A stretch of DNA of 22,258 nucleotides from Gp6-AA40 sp050742535 (GTDB taxonomy: Bacteria > Acidobacteriota > Vicinamibacteria > Vicinamibacterales > UBA2999), in assembly GCA_050742535.1 (NCBI GenBank), contig JBOGIQ010000060.1, positions 1 to 22,258 on the forward strand, written 5' to 3'. Position 1 is the first letter of the stretch. Each line of letters starts with the position of its first letter. Positions 1-7,281 of the stretch are shown here, one piece after another. The translations under genes were made by a program, and so were the position numbers. The notes beneath the pieces were generated by a model that saw only the letters and a program-made list of their open reading frames with translations, was not told the origin of the DNA and made no database searches.

Positions 1-2660
1 GCCCCTCCCAGTGTCGTGACATCGAGCGCGGCGGCACCGAACACTTGCGACTGAATGACGATCCCGGCCGCGATCGCGACGAGACCACCTATCGCGGCAC
101 CGAGCGCCGCGACGGCCAGCGCCTGCCTGAGGACCATCCGAACGACGCGGTCGGCCCGCGCACCCAGCGCCATCCGAACCGCGATCTCTCGCCGTCTTAT
201 CGTGACGCTATAGGAGGTCACGCCGTAGAGGCCCATGCCGGCGAGCAGGAGCGCGACGACCCCTAGCACGGCCGCCGCGCTCGCAAGGGTGCGCTCGAAC
301 ACCGTGTCCGCGCGAATCCTCTGGTCCAGCGTGGCGAGATCCAGGATCGGCACCTCGGGGTCGAGCCGGGCCACCAGATCGCGGACGGCTGGGGCAAGCC
401 TGCCCGCCGGACCATCCGCGCGGAGGTAGAGCGTGCGTGCGCTGCCTTCGTGGACGGGCGAGGGGAAGAAGATGACCCCAAGGTTCGGGTCTGAGAGCTC
501 CGCGGGAGACTCCACGATCCCCACGATCCGGACGTCGGCCTCCGTCGAGGACGTCGAGACGCGCAGGGTCCGGCCGAGGGCTGCACCTTGGAAGGTTTGA
601 GAGGCCAGGCGGTCGGTGACGATGGCCACGTCGGGTATGGCACGCCGGTCCGCGGCGACGAACTCGCGGCCTTCGAGGAGGTCGAGCCCCGCGGCCCCGA
701 ACAAGTCCCCACCGACAGACCCGCCGATGGCGAACCGCATCCCCTCCTGGAAAACCAGAACGCCGTCCCGCCCGGAACTCGCCGGAGCGGCTGTCCCACG
801 TGAGTCCACGACGACCGAGCTGTTTCCTTCGCGTTCCCAGGTCCACAAGAGCTCGCGGTCCGCGAGGCCCGCGGCTTCGACCCCTGGAATCCGTGAGGCA
901 CCCTCCACGAGCGCCTCGTAGAACGCATCGCTTTCGACCGATGAGAACCGGAGCTGCTCCAGGTCGAACGACGCCAGCAGCAGACGGTCCGGATCCGAGC
1001 CGGGCGGCTCCGCCACCGATACCAGCCCGGAGGTCAACTGAAACCCGACGGCCAGGAGACCCAGCGAGAGCGCGACCTGGCCGGCGACCAGGGCCCGGCG
1101 GCCACGGGCCTCGGCACGCGTGCCTCCGCTCCCCGCGGGAGCGGAGCCGAGCGCGGCGGAGGGGTGCTGTCCAGTGGCGTGGAACGCGGGGACCAGGCCG
1201 AATCCCGGAGCCGTCAGGAACGCCGCCACCAGCGCGCCCGCCACGACCGTTCCGTCGATTGGCATCGGAAGCGCCATGTACGCCGCGACGACCTGCAGCA
1301 CCGCCCACGCCAGCGGCAGCGCGAGCAGTGCCGCACCACTGGCCAGGACCAGGCTCTCGATGATCAGTTGCCGGACGAGCCGGAATCGGGACGCGCCGAG
1401 CGCCAGACGGACCGCCACCTCCCGGCGGCGCCGTGAGGCACGCACCAGGTGGAGATTCGCGGCGTTGATACAGGCGATCGCGAGCACGAGCAGGGGCACG
1501 GGCAGGATGAAGGCGACCAGGAAGGCCTGGTCCTCCGCTCTGGGGAATCTCGACAGAGCGGACACCACGGCCACGACCGGCTCCGACGGGTTGGCCGCGG
1601 ACGTGACGAGCCGCCCGCCGCCGGGGCCATCACCGGAACCAGCGATGCCGAGGCGCAAGGCCACGACGCCGAGCTCGGTCTCGACGCGGCCGACGCGGAC
1701 GCCGTCCCGCATCCGACCCACGTATTGAATACTTCGAGCGCCGGACTCCTGAGACGGATCGCCCATCGCACCACGATCCGCGAGCGCCATCGGCAGCCAG
1801 AGCTCGACGCCCGTCCCCAGGAAGCCCAGGGTCGGGTCCCTCGTCCCTGTGAATCCCTGAGGTGCGATGCCGATGACCGCGAGAATCTGCCCGCCGACCT
1901 GGATCGGCCGCCCGATCACGGACGGGTCCCCTCCGAACTCGCGCGTCCAGAGGGCGTGACCGATGACGGCCGCCGACGCCGAGTCGATCCGGCCTTCCTC
2001 GGGCACGAAGGTGCGCCCGATCTCTGGCAGCACTCCCAGCACGTCGAAGTAGTTCGCCGACACGAAGGCGGCCCGAAGGGAGCGAGGTTGAGGCAGCGTC
2101 ACGGCCACGTCGGCGGCGGTGAAGCTGGTCACGACGTCGAGACTCGTCATCCCCTCACGAAGAGTACGAAGTACGTCAGGGTGGTCTGCCAACGCGGTTT
2201 GGGCCGGGATCATCTGGCCGAAGGGGCCGCTCCGCAGAATCCCGATCTCCACGAGGCGATCCTGATCCCGGACACCCGGAAACGGACGGAGCAGCGCGCC
2301 GTTGATGAACGCGAAGGCCACGATGGTCGCCGCCAGGCCCATGCTGATGTTGCCGACCACCGAGGACGAAAACCCGGGTGCCCGGCCGAGACTGCGCAGG
2401 GCGTAGCGGACGTCCCGGACGATGCCTTCCAAACGAGCGCCCGCGCTGACGTCCCGCACGTGCTCCTTGACCTGTTCGGCCCCTCCCAACTCGATGAGGG
2501 CCGCGCGGCGTGCGTCCTTCGGGGTCATGCCCGATCGGATCTTCGATTCGGCGTCATGCTCGACGAACGCTCGGATTTCCTCACTGAGCTCGCCGTCTCT
2601 CGCGCCGCCATCCACCAACCCGCGAAGCAGGGCCCGCAGGCGGCACCACGCGCGTCTCAT
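1..2660 (-). CDS. ADOP-family (MacB/FtsX-like) ABC permease, C-terminus off the window
   Basis: Large inner-membrane permease of the ADOP type, in which two MacB-like periplasmic domains and two FtsX-like membrane domains lie in one chain. I read the minus strand from ATG at 2660-2658 to the edge in a single frame, 886 codons without a stop. The start is MRRAWCRLRALL and overlaps the padR stop as ATGA. Seen in order: a cytoplasmic N-terminal helix region with SEEIRAFVEH (about residues 26-35); DVRYALRSLGRAPGF followed by the first membrane segment (about 97-120, ending INGALLRPF); a periplasmic domain; a first FtsX block with CINAANLHLVRASRRRREVA (about 380-480); a second periplasmic part; and a second FtsX block with YSVTIRRREIAVRMALGARA, ending in QVFGAAALDVTTLGG at the edge. 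Compared with the family, perhaps 40-50 residues are missing. The transported substrate is unknown. Being paired with PadR and lacking an adjacent ATPase is typical of ADOP genes. Confidence 0.9.
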   Translation of the reverse strand, partial: MRRAWCRLRALLRGLVDGGARDGELSEEIRAFVEHDAESKIRSGMTPKDARRAALIELGGAEQVKEHVRDVSAGARLEGIVRDVRYALRSLGRAPGFSSSVVGNISMGLAATIVAFAFINGALLRPFPGVRDQDRLVEIGILRSGPFGQMIPAQTALADHPDVLRTLREGMTSLDVVTSFTAADVAVTLPQPRSLRAAFVSANYFDVLGVLPEIGRTFVPEEGRIDSASAAVIGHALWTREFGGDPSVIGRPIQVGGQILAVIGIAPQGFTGTRDPTLGFLGTGVELWLPMALADRGAMGDPSQESGARSIQYVGRMRDGVRVGRVETELGVVALRLGIAGSGDGPGGGRLVTSAANPSEPVVAVVSALSRFPRAEDQAFLVAFILPVPLLVLAIACINAANLHLVRASRRRREVAVRLALGASRFRLVRQLIIESLVLASGAALLALPLAWAVLQVVAAYMALPMPIDGTVVAGALVAAFLTAPGFGLVPAFHATGQHPSAALGSAPAGSGGTRAEARGRRALVAGQVALSLGLLAVGFQLTSGLVSVAEPPGSDPDRLLLASFDLEQLRFSSVESDAFYEALVEGASRIPGVEAAGLADRELLWTWEREGNSSVVVDSRGTAAPASSGRDGVLVFQEGMRFAIGGSVGGDLFGAAGLDLLEGREFVAADRRAIPDVAIVTDRLASQTFQGAALGRTLRVSTSSTEADVRIVGIVESPAELSDPNLGVIFFPSPVHEGSARTLYLRADGPAGRLAPAVRDLVARLDPEVPILDLATLDQRIRADTVFERTLASAAAVLGVVALLLAGMGLYGVTSYSVTIRRREIAVRMALGARADRVVRMVLRQALAVAALGAAIGGLVAIAAGIVIQSQVFGAAALDVTTLGG

Positions 2661-2986
2661 GCGCCCTCGAGGACCCTCTCGACGGCCGTTGTGATGGACT
2701 TCCAATGCTGCTTCTCGCGGGCCAGCTGTTTCTGTCCAGCCTTCGTGATCGCGTAGTAGCGCGCCTTCCGGTTGTTCTCGGAGACGTCCCAGTAACCGGA
2801 GGCCCACCCGTTGTCCTCGAGCCGCCGGAGCGCGGGAAACAGCGATCCGGGCGTCACCTGAAAAACATCCTCAGTCAGGTGCCGCAGACGCTGCATGACG
2901 CCCCACCCGTGCATCGGCTGCGTCGCGATGATTCTGAGCACCAGGAGGTCGAGCGTTCCCTGGACCACGTCCTTGCGATCGGCCAT
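2657..2986 (-). CDS. PadR-family transcriptional regulator
   Basis: 109-residue winged-helix DNA-binding protein of the short PadR type, expected to repress its own operon including the ADOP permease. Family signatures are visible: VVQGTLDLLVLRII at residues 7-20, the winged-helix core GWGVMQRLRHLTEDVFQVTPGSLFPALRRLEDNG split over about 27-60, and the wing with RKARYYAITKAGQKQL at about 73-88. The ATG at 2986 is preceded on the minus strand by AGGAG seven bases upstream, which supports this start. The stop overlaps the permease start by ATGA, implying translational coupling. A repetitive palindrome lies only about 20 bases upstream of the start. The inducer is not known. Confidence 0.93.
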   Translation of the reverse strand: MADRKDVVQGTLDLLVLRIIATQPMHGWGVMQRLRHLTEDVFQVTPGSLFPALRRLEDNGWASGYWDVSENNRKARYYAITKAGQKQLAREKQHWKSITTAVERVLEGA

Positions 2987-2992
2987 CTGGCG

Positions 2993-3011
2993 ACTCCTAT
3001 CGAGTGACGTC
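2993..3011 (-). repeat. Leader element shared with the TIGR03435 gene (copy 1)
   Basis: On the minus strand this reads GACGTCACTCGATAGGAGT. A copy differing at one base lies at 3962-3980, and a partial copy (CCTATCGGATGTCA on the plus strand) lies at 3996-4009. Here the AGGAG inside the element is correctly placed to be the padR ribosome binding site. In copy 2 it is too far from the start, so ribosome binding alone does not explain the conservation. Confidence 0.6.
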
Positions 3012-3026
3012 CGGCTGAAGCCGGAC
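3009..3026. repeat. REP-like palindrome GTCCGGC-TGAA-GCCGGAC
   Basis: A 7-bp perfect inverted repeat around a 4-base loop, followed by CCTACG on the plus strand. The spurious plus-strand translation of this stretch contains DVRLKPDPT, a peptide I associate with repeated intergenic palindromes in acidobacterial genomes. That association is from memory and not checked here. It sits between the TIGR03435 gene and padR and could act as a transcript stabiliser or a weak terminator. Confidence 0.6.
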
Positions 3027-3047
3027 CCTACGAACGCATCAAGCCGG

Positions 3048-3947
3048 TTAGTCGAGCGTGGGCTTTTCGAACCGGTCGATGACCACGACCTCCACCGGGC
3101 CGCGGGTGCTTTCGAGCTTCAGTGCAAGTTGTTCCTGCAGTGCAGCGGAGAGACTGGGCGTATCCGGATCGACGGGTGGCGCGGCGACCGGTACTCCCAG
3201 CGGGCCCATGACGCCAGGCATTCGGCCTTCGAACGCGAACTTGAGCGTCACGTCGTAGAGGCCGGTCAGTCCCGTCTTGTCGATGACTGGACGGCCGGTG
3301 AGGTCTGACAGAGTCGGGACGAGCTGGGCGATGGAACGGCCGCTGAAGGCGAAAAGACCAGGAGAGTTACGGCCGACACCGCACGGTTGTGGCCCGTTGG
3401 GGTCGGTGGGCGGCTGGAATGGAGCCGGGGGGGCGCCCCGCTTCGCCGCCGCCTGCCGTTCCGCGAGGGTGGCCTGGCACTCCGCCGACGAGGGTTTCAG
3501 ATCGGGACCGAGCCGCCCGTCGCTGCGCGCCAGCACCAGATGGAAGATCGGCTGCTCGCGGGTTTCGAGATGCGAGGCGAGCTGGAACCGATCCTTCAGC
3601 AGGTTCAGCAGCATCACCGGCATGGCCGTGATGGGAACGCCTGCGGGTGGTTTCGCTCGTATCGAGTACCGCTCCGTGTTGATCCAGCCGGGCGCGCCGA
3701 CCATCTGATAGTCCGGCTTCTGCAGCGCCTGGCGGAGGATGGTCCCGACTGGCATCGCGGACTCGAATCCTGCTGGAGTCATCATGATCCTCATCGGGGT
3801 GTTCGCGTCGTCGATCGGTTTGATCGACACCACTTCGAACCGCGTATTCGGGTCCACGGGCGTTCCCGATGCCGGCAGGAACTGCTGCGCCGCTGCCACG
3901 ACGGGGACCATCGCGATCACGAAGACTGCCGCACTCTGTTTACGCAT
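3048..3947 (-). CDS. TIGR03435 family protein, exported
   Basis: 299-residue member of the soil-bacterial TIGR03435 family, which is expanded in Acidobacteriota and has no established function. A signal peptide covers residues 1 to about 20 (MRKQSAAVFVIAMVPVVAAA, then QQF), so the protein is exported. Family landmarks in order: RFEVVSIKP (about 36-44), TILRQALQKPDYQMVGAPGW (about 69-88), RYSIRAKPP, LLKDRFQLASHLETREQPIF, LARSDGRLGPDLKPS, then DLTGRPVIDKTGLTGLYDV and the C-terminal LKLESTRGPVEVVVIDRFEKP. The length is normal for the family. On the minus strand GAGGA lies seven bases before ATG 3947, supporting this start. It lies between two PadR/ADOP modules and transcribes away from the second. 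Confidence 0.9.
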   Translation of the reverse strand: MRKQSAAVFVIAMVPVVAAAQQFLPASGTPVDPNTRFEVVSIKPIDDANTPMRIMMTPAGFESAMPVGTILRQALQKPDYQMVGAPGWINTERYSIRAKPPAGVPITAMPVMLLNLLKDRFQLASHLETREQPIFHLVLARSDGRLGPDLKPSSAECQATLAERQAAAKRGAPPAPFQPPTDPNGPQPCGVGRNSPGLFAFSGRSIAQLVPTLSDLTGRPVIDKTGLTGLYDVTLKFAFEGRMPGVMGPLGVPVAAPPVDPDTPSLSAALQEQLALKLESTRGPVEVVVIDRFEKPTLD

Positions 3948-3961
3948 ACGCAGATCCTCAC

Positions 3962-4009
3962 ACTCCTATCGAATGACGTCAGGAGAGCACACAGACCTAT
4001 CGGATGTCA
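3962..4009. repeat. Leader element copy 2 and partial copy 3
   Basis: 3962-3980 reads ACTCCTATCGAATGACGTC and matches 2993-3011 at 18 of 19 positions. The related CCTATCGGATGTCA follows at 3996-4009. They lie just upstream of the minus-strand TIGR03435 gene, in the divergent region before the second padR. Confidence 0.55.
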
Positions 4010-4012
4010 ACA

Positions 4013-4087
4013 GGAACGGTCGATCGATCGTGGAGCGAGCCGGGCCGTGGAACGGTCGATCGTGGGGCGAGCCTTGTCAGGCTCGCC
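4013..4087. repeat. Direct repeat pair ending in a GGCGAGCC palindrome
   Basis: GGAACGGTCGATCG followed by TGG.GCGAGCC occurs at about 4013-4041 and again at 4049-4073; the first copy carries an extra ATCG. The second runs into a perfect 8-bp inverted repeat, GGCGAGCC (4066-4073) and GGCTCGCC (4080-4087), with a 6-base loop. This resembles a paired repetitive extragenic palindrome. It lies in the divergent intergenic region, so it cannot be a simple terminator for the gene on its left. Confidence 0.6.
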
Positions 4088-4110
4088 TGCGCCAGCCGTG
4101 GGTGAGGGAC

Positions 4111-4136
4111 TTGACTATATCAATCGCTGATATATC
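4111..4136 (+). promoter_or_regulatory. padR operator TATATCA-N5-TGATATA with overlapping promoter
   Basis: A perfect 7-bp inverted repeat, TATATCA (4116-4122) and TGATATA (4128-4134), lies 11 bases before the GTG start of the second padR. A TTGACT box (4111-4116) and a TATATC box (4131-4136) overlap it, although their 14-base spacing is short. PadR proteins usually bind AT-rich inverted repeats in their own promoters, so autorepression is the natural reading. The TATATC box lies so close to the start codon that the transcript may be nearly leaderless. Confidence 0.65.
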
Positions 4137-4145
4137 ATCCGGCGA

Positions 4146-4487
4146 GTGACACAGCCATCTGCCGCACTGACCGCAGCGGAATTCCAGGTGCTCGTGGCCC
4201 TCGCCGACGGCGAGAAACACGGGTATGCCATCGGCAAGGAAATCGCGGCGCGCACCGACAACCAGGTGGAGTTGCGCGCGGCAACGCTGTACACGGTCCT
4301 CAAGCGCCTCCTCGACAACGGCTTCATCTCAGAAGACACGGCGCGCCCCGATCCCGAACGTGACGACGAGCGGCGCAGGTACTACCGCCTCACCCCGCGC
4401 GGCCGGCGAGCGGCGGACGCCGAGGCGCGGCGTCTCGAAATCACCGTCAGGCAGGCCCGCGCGAAGCTGCGGCCGCGAAAGGCATGA
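4146..4487 (+). CDS. PadR-family transcriptional regulator
   Basis: 113-residue winged-helix regulator with a GTG start at 4146. Visible family features: LTAAEFQVLVALADGEKHGYAIGKEI (about residues 8-33, split), the recognition region with VELRAATLYTVLKRLLDNGFI (about 40-60), and a basic wing with RRRYYRLTPRGRRAADAE (about 75-92). The C-terminus is short and basic (RQARAKLRPRKA), without the long effector helix of large PadR proteins. No clear ribosome binding site precedes GTG, which fits a leaderless start right behind the promoter. The ADOP permease starts three bases after the stop, so the two form an operon and the permease is the likely regulated target. Confidence 0.92.
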   Translation: MTQPSAALTAAEFQVLVALADGEKHGYAIGKEIAARTDNQVELRAATLYTVLKRLLDNGFISEDTARPDPERDDERRRYYRLTPRGRRAADAEARRLEITVRQARAKLRPRKA

Positions 4488-4490
4488 GCC

Positions 4491-7121
4491 ATGAGTTGGC
4501 ACGAGCGCGTGTTCAAGGCGTTTATTCGTCTGCTGCCCGCCGAGTTCCGCGGTGATTACGAGGGCGAGATGGTGGCGACCTTCCGCGCGCAACGTCGATC
4601 GGCCAGCGATGGAGGCAGCCTGACGCGCGTCTGGCTCGCAACTGTCGCCGACGTGTTCCGCACGGCCCCCGCAGAGCACCTCGACATCCTTCGGCGCGAC
4701 CTCGCCTACACCGTTCGCATGCTCGCGCGCCGGCCCGCGCTGACCCTCACCGCGGTCCTGATGCTGGCACTGGGTATTGGCGCCAACACCGCCATCTTTT
4801 CCGTCGTGAACGGAGTGCTGTTCGCGCCGTTCGACTACCGCGATGCCGACGAGCTGGTGCTGGTCGAGGAACAACAGGCGGAAGTGGGCCCGGGATTCAC
4901 CGGGTATCAGACCTACGCTGATCTCCGCAACGAGAACGTGACCTTCGAGTCCATCGCGGCGCTCACCGGAGGGATGGCGACGCTCACCGGCGATGGCGGA
5001 GACGCCGAGCGCGTCGTCGCGGCGCGGGTCACGTGGCAGTATTTCCGGACGGTCGGTCTCAGTCCCGCCATCGGCCGCGACTTCGAGCAAATCGACGATC
5101 GCCCGGGGGGACCGCCCGTGGCCATCATCAGCGACTCACTCTGGCGACGGCGTTATGGCGCTGACTCGGCCGTCGTCGGCCGGCCGATCACGGTCAATCA
5201 GCAGACCTTCACGCTCGCGGGGGTGCTGCCGCCGGACACCGAAGACATCATCATCGAGCGCAGATTTCCGGATGCGGAGGTCTGGATGCCGCTCCAGTAC
5301 GCCGAGGGAGAGATGTTTACCTGCCGGCGGTGCCGGCACCTCTCCATGGCCGCGCGTCTGCGGGACGGCGTCACGCCAGCCGCGGCGAACGCCGACCTTA
5401 CGCGTATCTTTCAATCGCTCGCCACGCGGTTTCCGGCGGAGTACGACCGGCCGCGCCCCCTCGTCTCGCCGCTCCGCGACTATTTTCTCGAGCCTGTGAA
5501 GACGACGTTGTACCTGCTGTGGGGGGCGGTGGCCGTGCTGCTGGTCATCGCGTGCGCGAATATCGCGAATCTTTTACTGATTCGCGCGAGTGAACGTGCA
5601 GGAGAGATCGCGGTGCGGCGCGCGCTCGGGGTGTCGATGGCACGCATGCTGCGGCAGCTGATGACCGAGGCTTTCGTGCTGGCGGCGATTGGCGGTGCGG
5701 CCGGGGCCGCCGTGGCCTACTGGGCGACGGCGCTGCTCGCCACGCACGGGCCAGCATCGATCCCCCGTCTGAGTGAAGTGTCGGTGAACGCGCGTGTCCT
5801 CGGATATGCGATCGCGGTGAGCCTGGTGACGGGATTGCTGTTCGGTCTTGCACCTGCCCGGACGCTCGTTACGCGTCCGGGCGGCGGCGGCCTCGGGTCG
5901 CGCCGCGCGACGTCCGGACCCGGTGCGTGGCGTTATCGCGCGGGCCTGGTTGCGGTTAACGTGGCGCTGAGCGTACTCCTGCTCGTCGGTTCCGGCCTGC
6001 TCGTTCGCAGCTTCGTGCGGCTGCTGGCCGTCGATGCCGGCGTCACTCCGCAGCAGATCCTCACCTTTGACGTGGCCTTGAGCGGAGACCGGTATCAGCA
6101 GCAGGCCAGCGTCACGCAGTTCTATGACGAGCTGACGACGCGGTTCCGGGCGACGCCGGGTGTGGTCAGCGTCAGCTCGACTTCGATGTTGCCGGTCACC
6201 GCTGCACAAGCGCAGATGACCGTTAACATCGAGGGCCGGCCAGTGGCGAATCCCGCTGCTGCGCCGATGGCGGATACCTACATCGTGCGTCCCGGATACT
6301 TCGGGGTCATGGGCATCCCCGTTCTCGGTGGTCGTCCGTTCGAATCCTCGGATGGCGCCGGCGCCGCGCCGGTTGCCGTCGTCAGCAGGACGATGGCGGA
6401 GGAGTTGTGGCCGGGCGAGAATCCGATCGGCCGCCGGATTCGCGTCCCCGGCAACCCGAATGGTCCGCTACGCACCATCGTCGGCATTGTCGGAGACGTC
6501 AAGCACAATGGCCTGCACATGCCCGAGACGAAACAGGTCTATCTGCCACATGGGCAACCCCCTTTCGGGCCGCAGCGGTTCATGACCATGGTCGTCCGCA
6601 CGGCCACTGAACGCGATCCGCTGTCGCTCGCGTCAACGGCGCGCGGGCACGTGAGGAGCATCGATCCGCTCCAGCCGGTGACGCGCCTCCAGACGTTCGA
6701 CGACATCGTGGCACAGTCACTGTCGGCGCGGCGGTTCACACTCCTGCTGTTGGCGTTTTTCGCGGCCACGGCGGCGCTGCTCGCGATCGGCGGTCTGTAC
6801 GGCGCGCTCAGCTACATCGTCAGTCAGCGATCCCGGGATATCGGGGTTCGCGTGGCACTTGGCGCCAGCGCGCGCGCGATCCGCGGCCTCGTCATACGGC
6901 AGGGGATGGCGCCGGTGATCGTGGGCCTGGGAGCCGGCCTGCTTGCCAGCGTGGCGATCGACCGCCTCGTCGAGTCGATGCTGTTCGGCATCTCGTCGCG
7001 CGATGTGATGACCTACGCGACGGTCATCACGATGATTGTCACCGGCGCGCTCGCCGCGTGCCTCGTCCCGGCGCGTCGTGCGGCAGCGGTCGACGCGACT
7101 GTTACACTGCGAGCAGAGTAG
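4491..7121 (+). CDS. ADOP-family (MacB/FtsX-like) ABC permease, complete
   Basis: 876-residue inner-membrane permease with a duplicated MacB architecture. The N-terminal cytoplasmic region (1-80) contains LLPAEFRGDYEGEM and DILRRDLAYTVRMLARRPAL. TM1 follows at about 83-112 with the classic LALGIGANTAIFSVVNGVL. Next come periplasmic domain 1 (with SLWRRRYG and VVGRPI), FtsX block 1 at about 338-480 (CANIANLLLIRASERAGEIA), an FtsX linker (LLFGLAPAR), periplasmic domain 2 (about 510-740), and FtsX block 2 at about 747-870 (SQRSRDIGVRVALGASARAI, then VPARRAAAVDATVTLR). All expected parts are present. An odd detail is CRRCRH at about residue 275, two cysteines in periplasmic domain 1 that could form a disulfide. 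It starts three bases after padR. An efflux-type ATPase/adaptor operon begins 160 bases downstream, so this permease may not be a true orphan. The substrate is unknown. Confidence 0.93.
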   Translation: MSWHERVFKAFIRLLPAEFRGDYEGEMVATFRAQRRSASDGGSLTRVWLATVADVFRTAPAEHLDILRRDLAYTVRMLARRPALTLTAVLMLALGIGANTAIFSVVNGVLFAPFDYRDADELVLVEEQQAEVGPGFTGYQTYADLRNENVTFESIAALTGGMATLTGDGGDAERVVAARVTWQYFRTVGLSPAIGRDFEQIDDRPGGPPVAIISDSLWRRRYGADSAVVGRPITVNQQTFTLAGVLPPDTEDIIIERRFPDAEVWMPLQYAEGEMFTCRRCRHLSMAARLRDGVTPAAANADLTRIFQSLATRFPAEYDRPRPLVSPLRDYFLEPVKTTLYLLWGAVAVLLVIACANIANLLLIRASERAGEIAVRRALGVSMARMLRQLMTEAFVLAAIGGAAGAAVAYWATALLATHGPASIPRLSEVSVNARVLGYAIAVSLVTGLLFGLAPARTLVTRPGGGGLGSRRATSGPGAWRYRAGLVAVNVALSVLLLVGSGLLVRSFVRLLAVDAGVTPQQILTFDVALSGDRYQQQASVTQFYDELTTRFRATPGVVSVSSTSMLPVTAAQAQMTVNIEGRPVANPAAAPMADTYIVRPGYFGVMGIPVLGGRPFESSDGAGAAPVAVVSRTMAEELWPGENPIGRRIRVPGNPNGPLRTIVGIVGDVKHNGLHMPETKQVYLPHGQPPFGPQRFMTMVVRTATERDPLSLASTARGHVRSIDPLQPVTRLQTFDDIVAQSLSARRFTLLLLAFFAATAALLAIGGLYGALSYIVSQRSRDIGVRVALGASARAIRGLVIRQGMAPVIVGLGAGLLASVAIDRLVESMLFGISSRDVMTYATVITMIVTGALAACLVPARRAAAVDATVTLRAE

Positions 7122-7125
7122 CAGG

Positions 7126-7161
7126 GGACCTGACGTGTCCGCTGATGGGACGCCGACGTCC
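7126..7161 (+). promoter_or_regulatory. Candidate upstream activator sites: phased GGAC/GTCC half-sites
   Basis: Two inverted repeats, GGAC-N7-GTCC (7126-7140) and GGAC-N6-GTCC (7148-7161, extended to GGGACG-CCGA-CGTCCC at 7147-7162), give four half-sites starting at 7126, 7137, 7148 and 7158, about one helical turn apart. Their centres are about 115-140 bases before the start point predicted from the sigma-54-like promoter at 7246. That is the usual place for NtrC-type activator binding. The function is inferred. Confidence 0.45.
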
Positions 7162-7245
7162 CGCGATCGCACAGCCGGCTCGGAACGCCAACTCGCCCTG
7201 CGAAATACCGTCCAAAGAAACATGAAAGCACGGGGGCCGGACTGA

Positions 7246-7260
7246 TGGCACGGCGTTTGA
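7246..7260 (+). promoter_or_regulatory. Sigma-54-like -24/-12 promoter of the efflux operon
   Basis: TGGCACGGCGTTTGA matches the consensus TGGCACG-N4-TTGC at every defined position except the last, where A replaces C. GG lies at 7247-7248 and the -12 element at 7257-7260. Transcription would begin near 7272, ten bases before the adaptor ATG. The operon encodes its own NtrC-type sigma-54 activator, which strengthens the call. The substituted -12 base lowers confidence. Confidence 0.6.
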
Positions 7261-7281
7261 CCTTGTCCCGGCCGTAGTCGC

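Noticed and set aside
208..1308. Long minus-strand open frame beginning MGGAAGRRGVHG
   Set aside because: It is Arg/Gly/Pro-rich shadow sequence; the true gene is the permease frame from 2660, which I verified to be open across the whole stretch.
1449..2756. 435-codon plus-strand open frame
   Set aside because: Antisense shadow of the ADOP permease, with no recognisable domains and biased composition typical of a high-GC opposite frame.
2895..3308. Plus-strand open frame containing DVRLKPDPT
   Set aside because: It is translation of an intergenic palindrome plus the antisense of the TIGR03435 gene.
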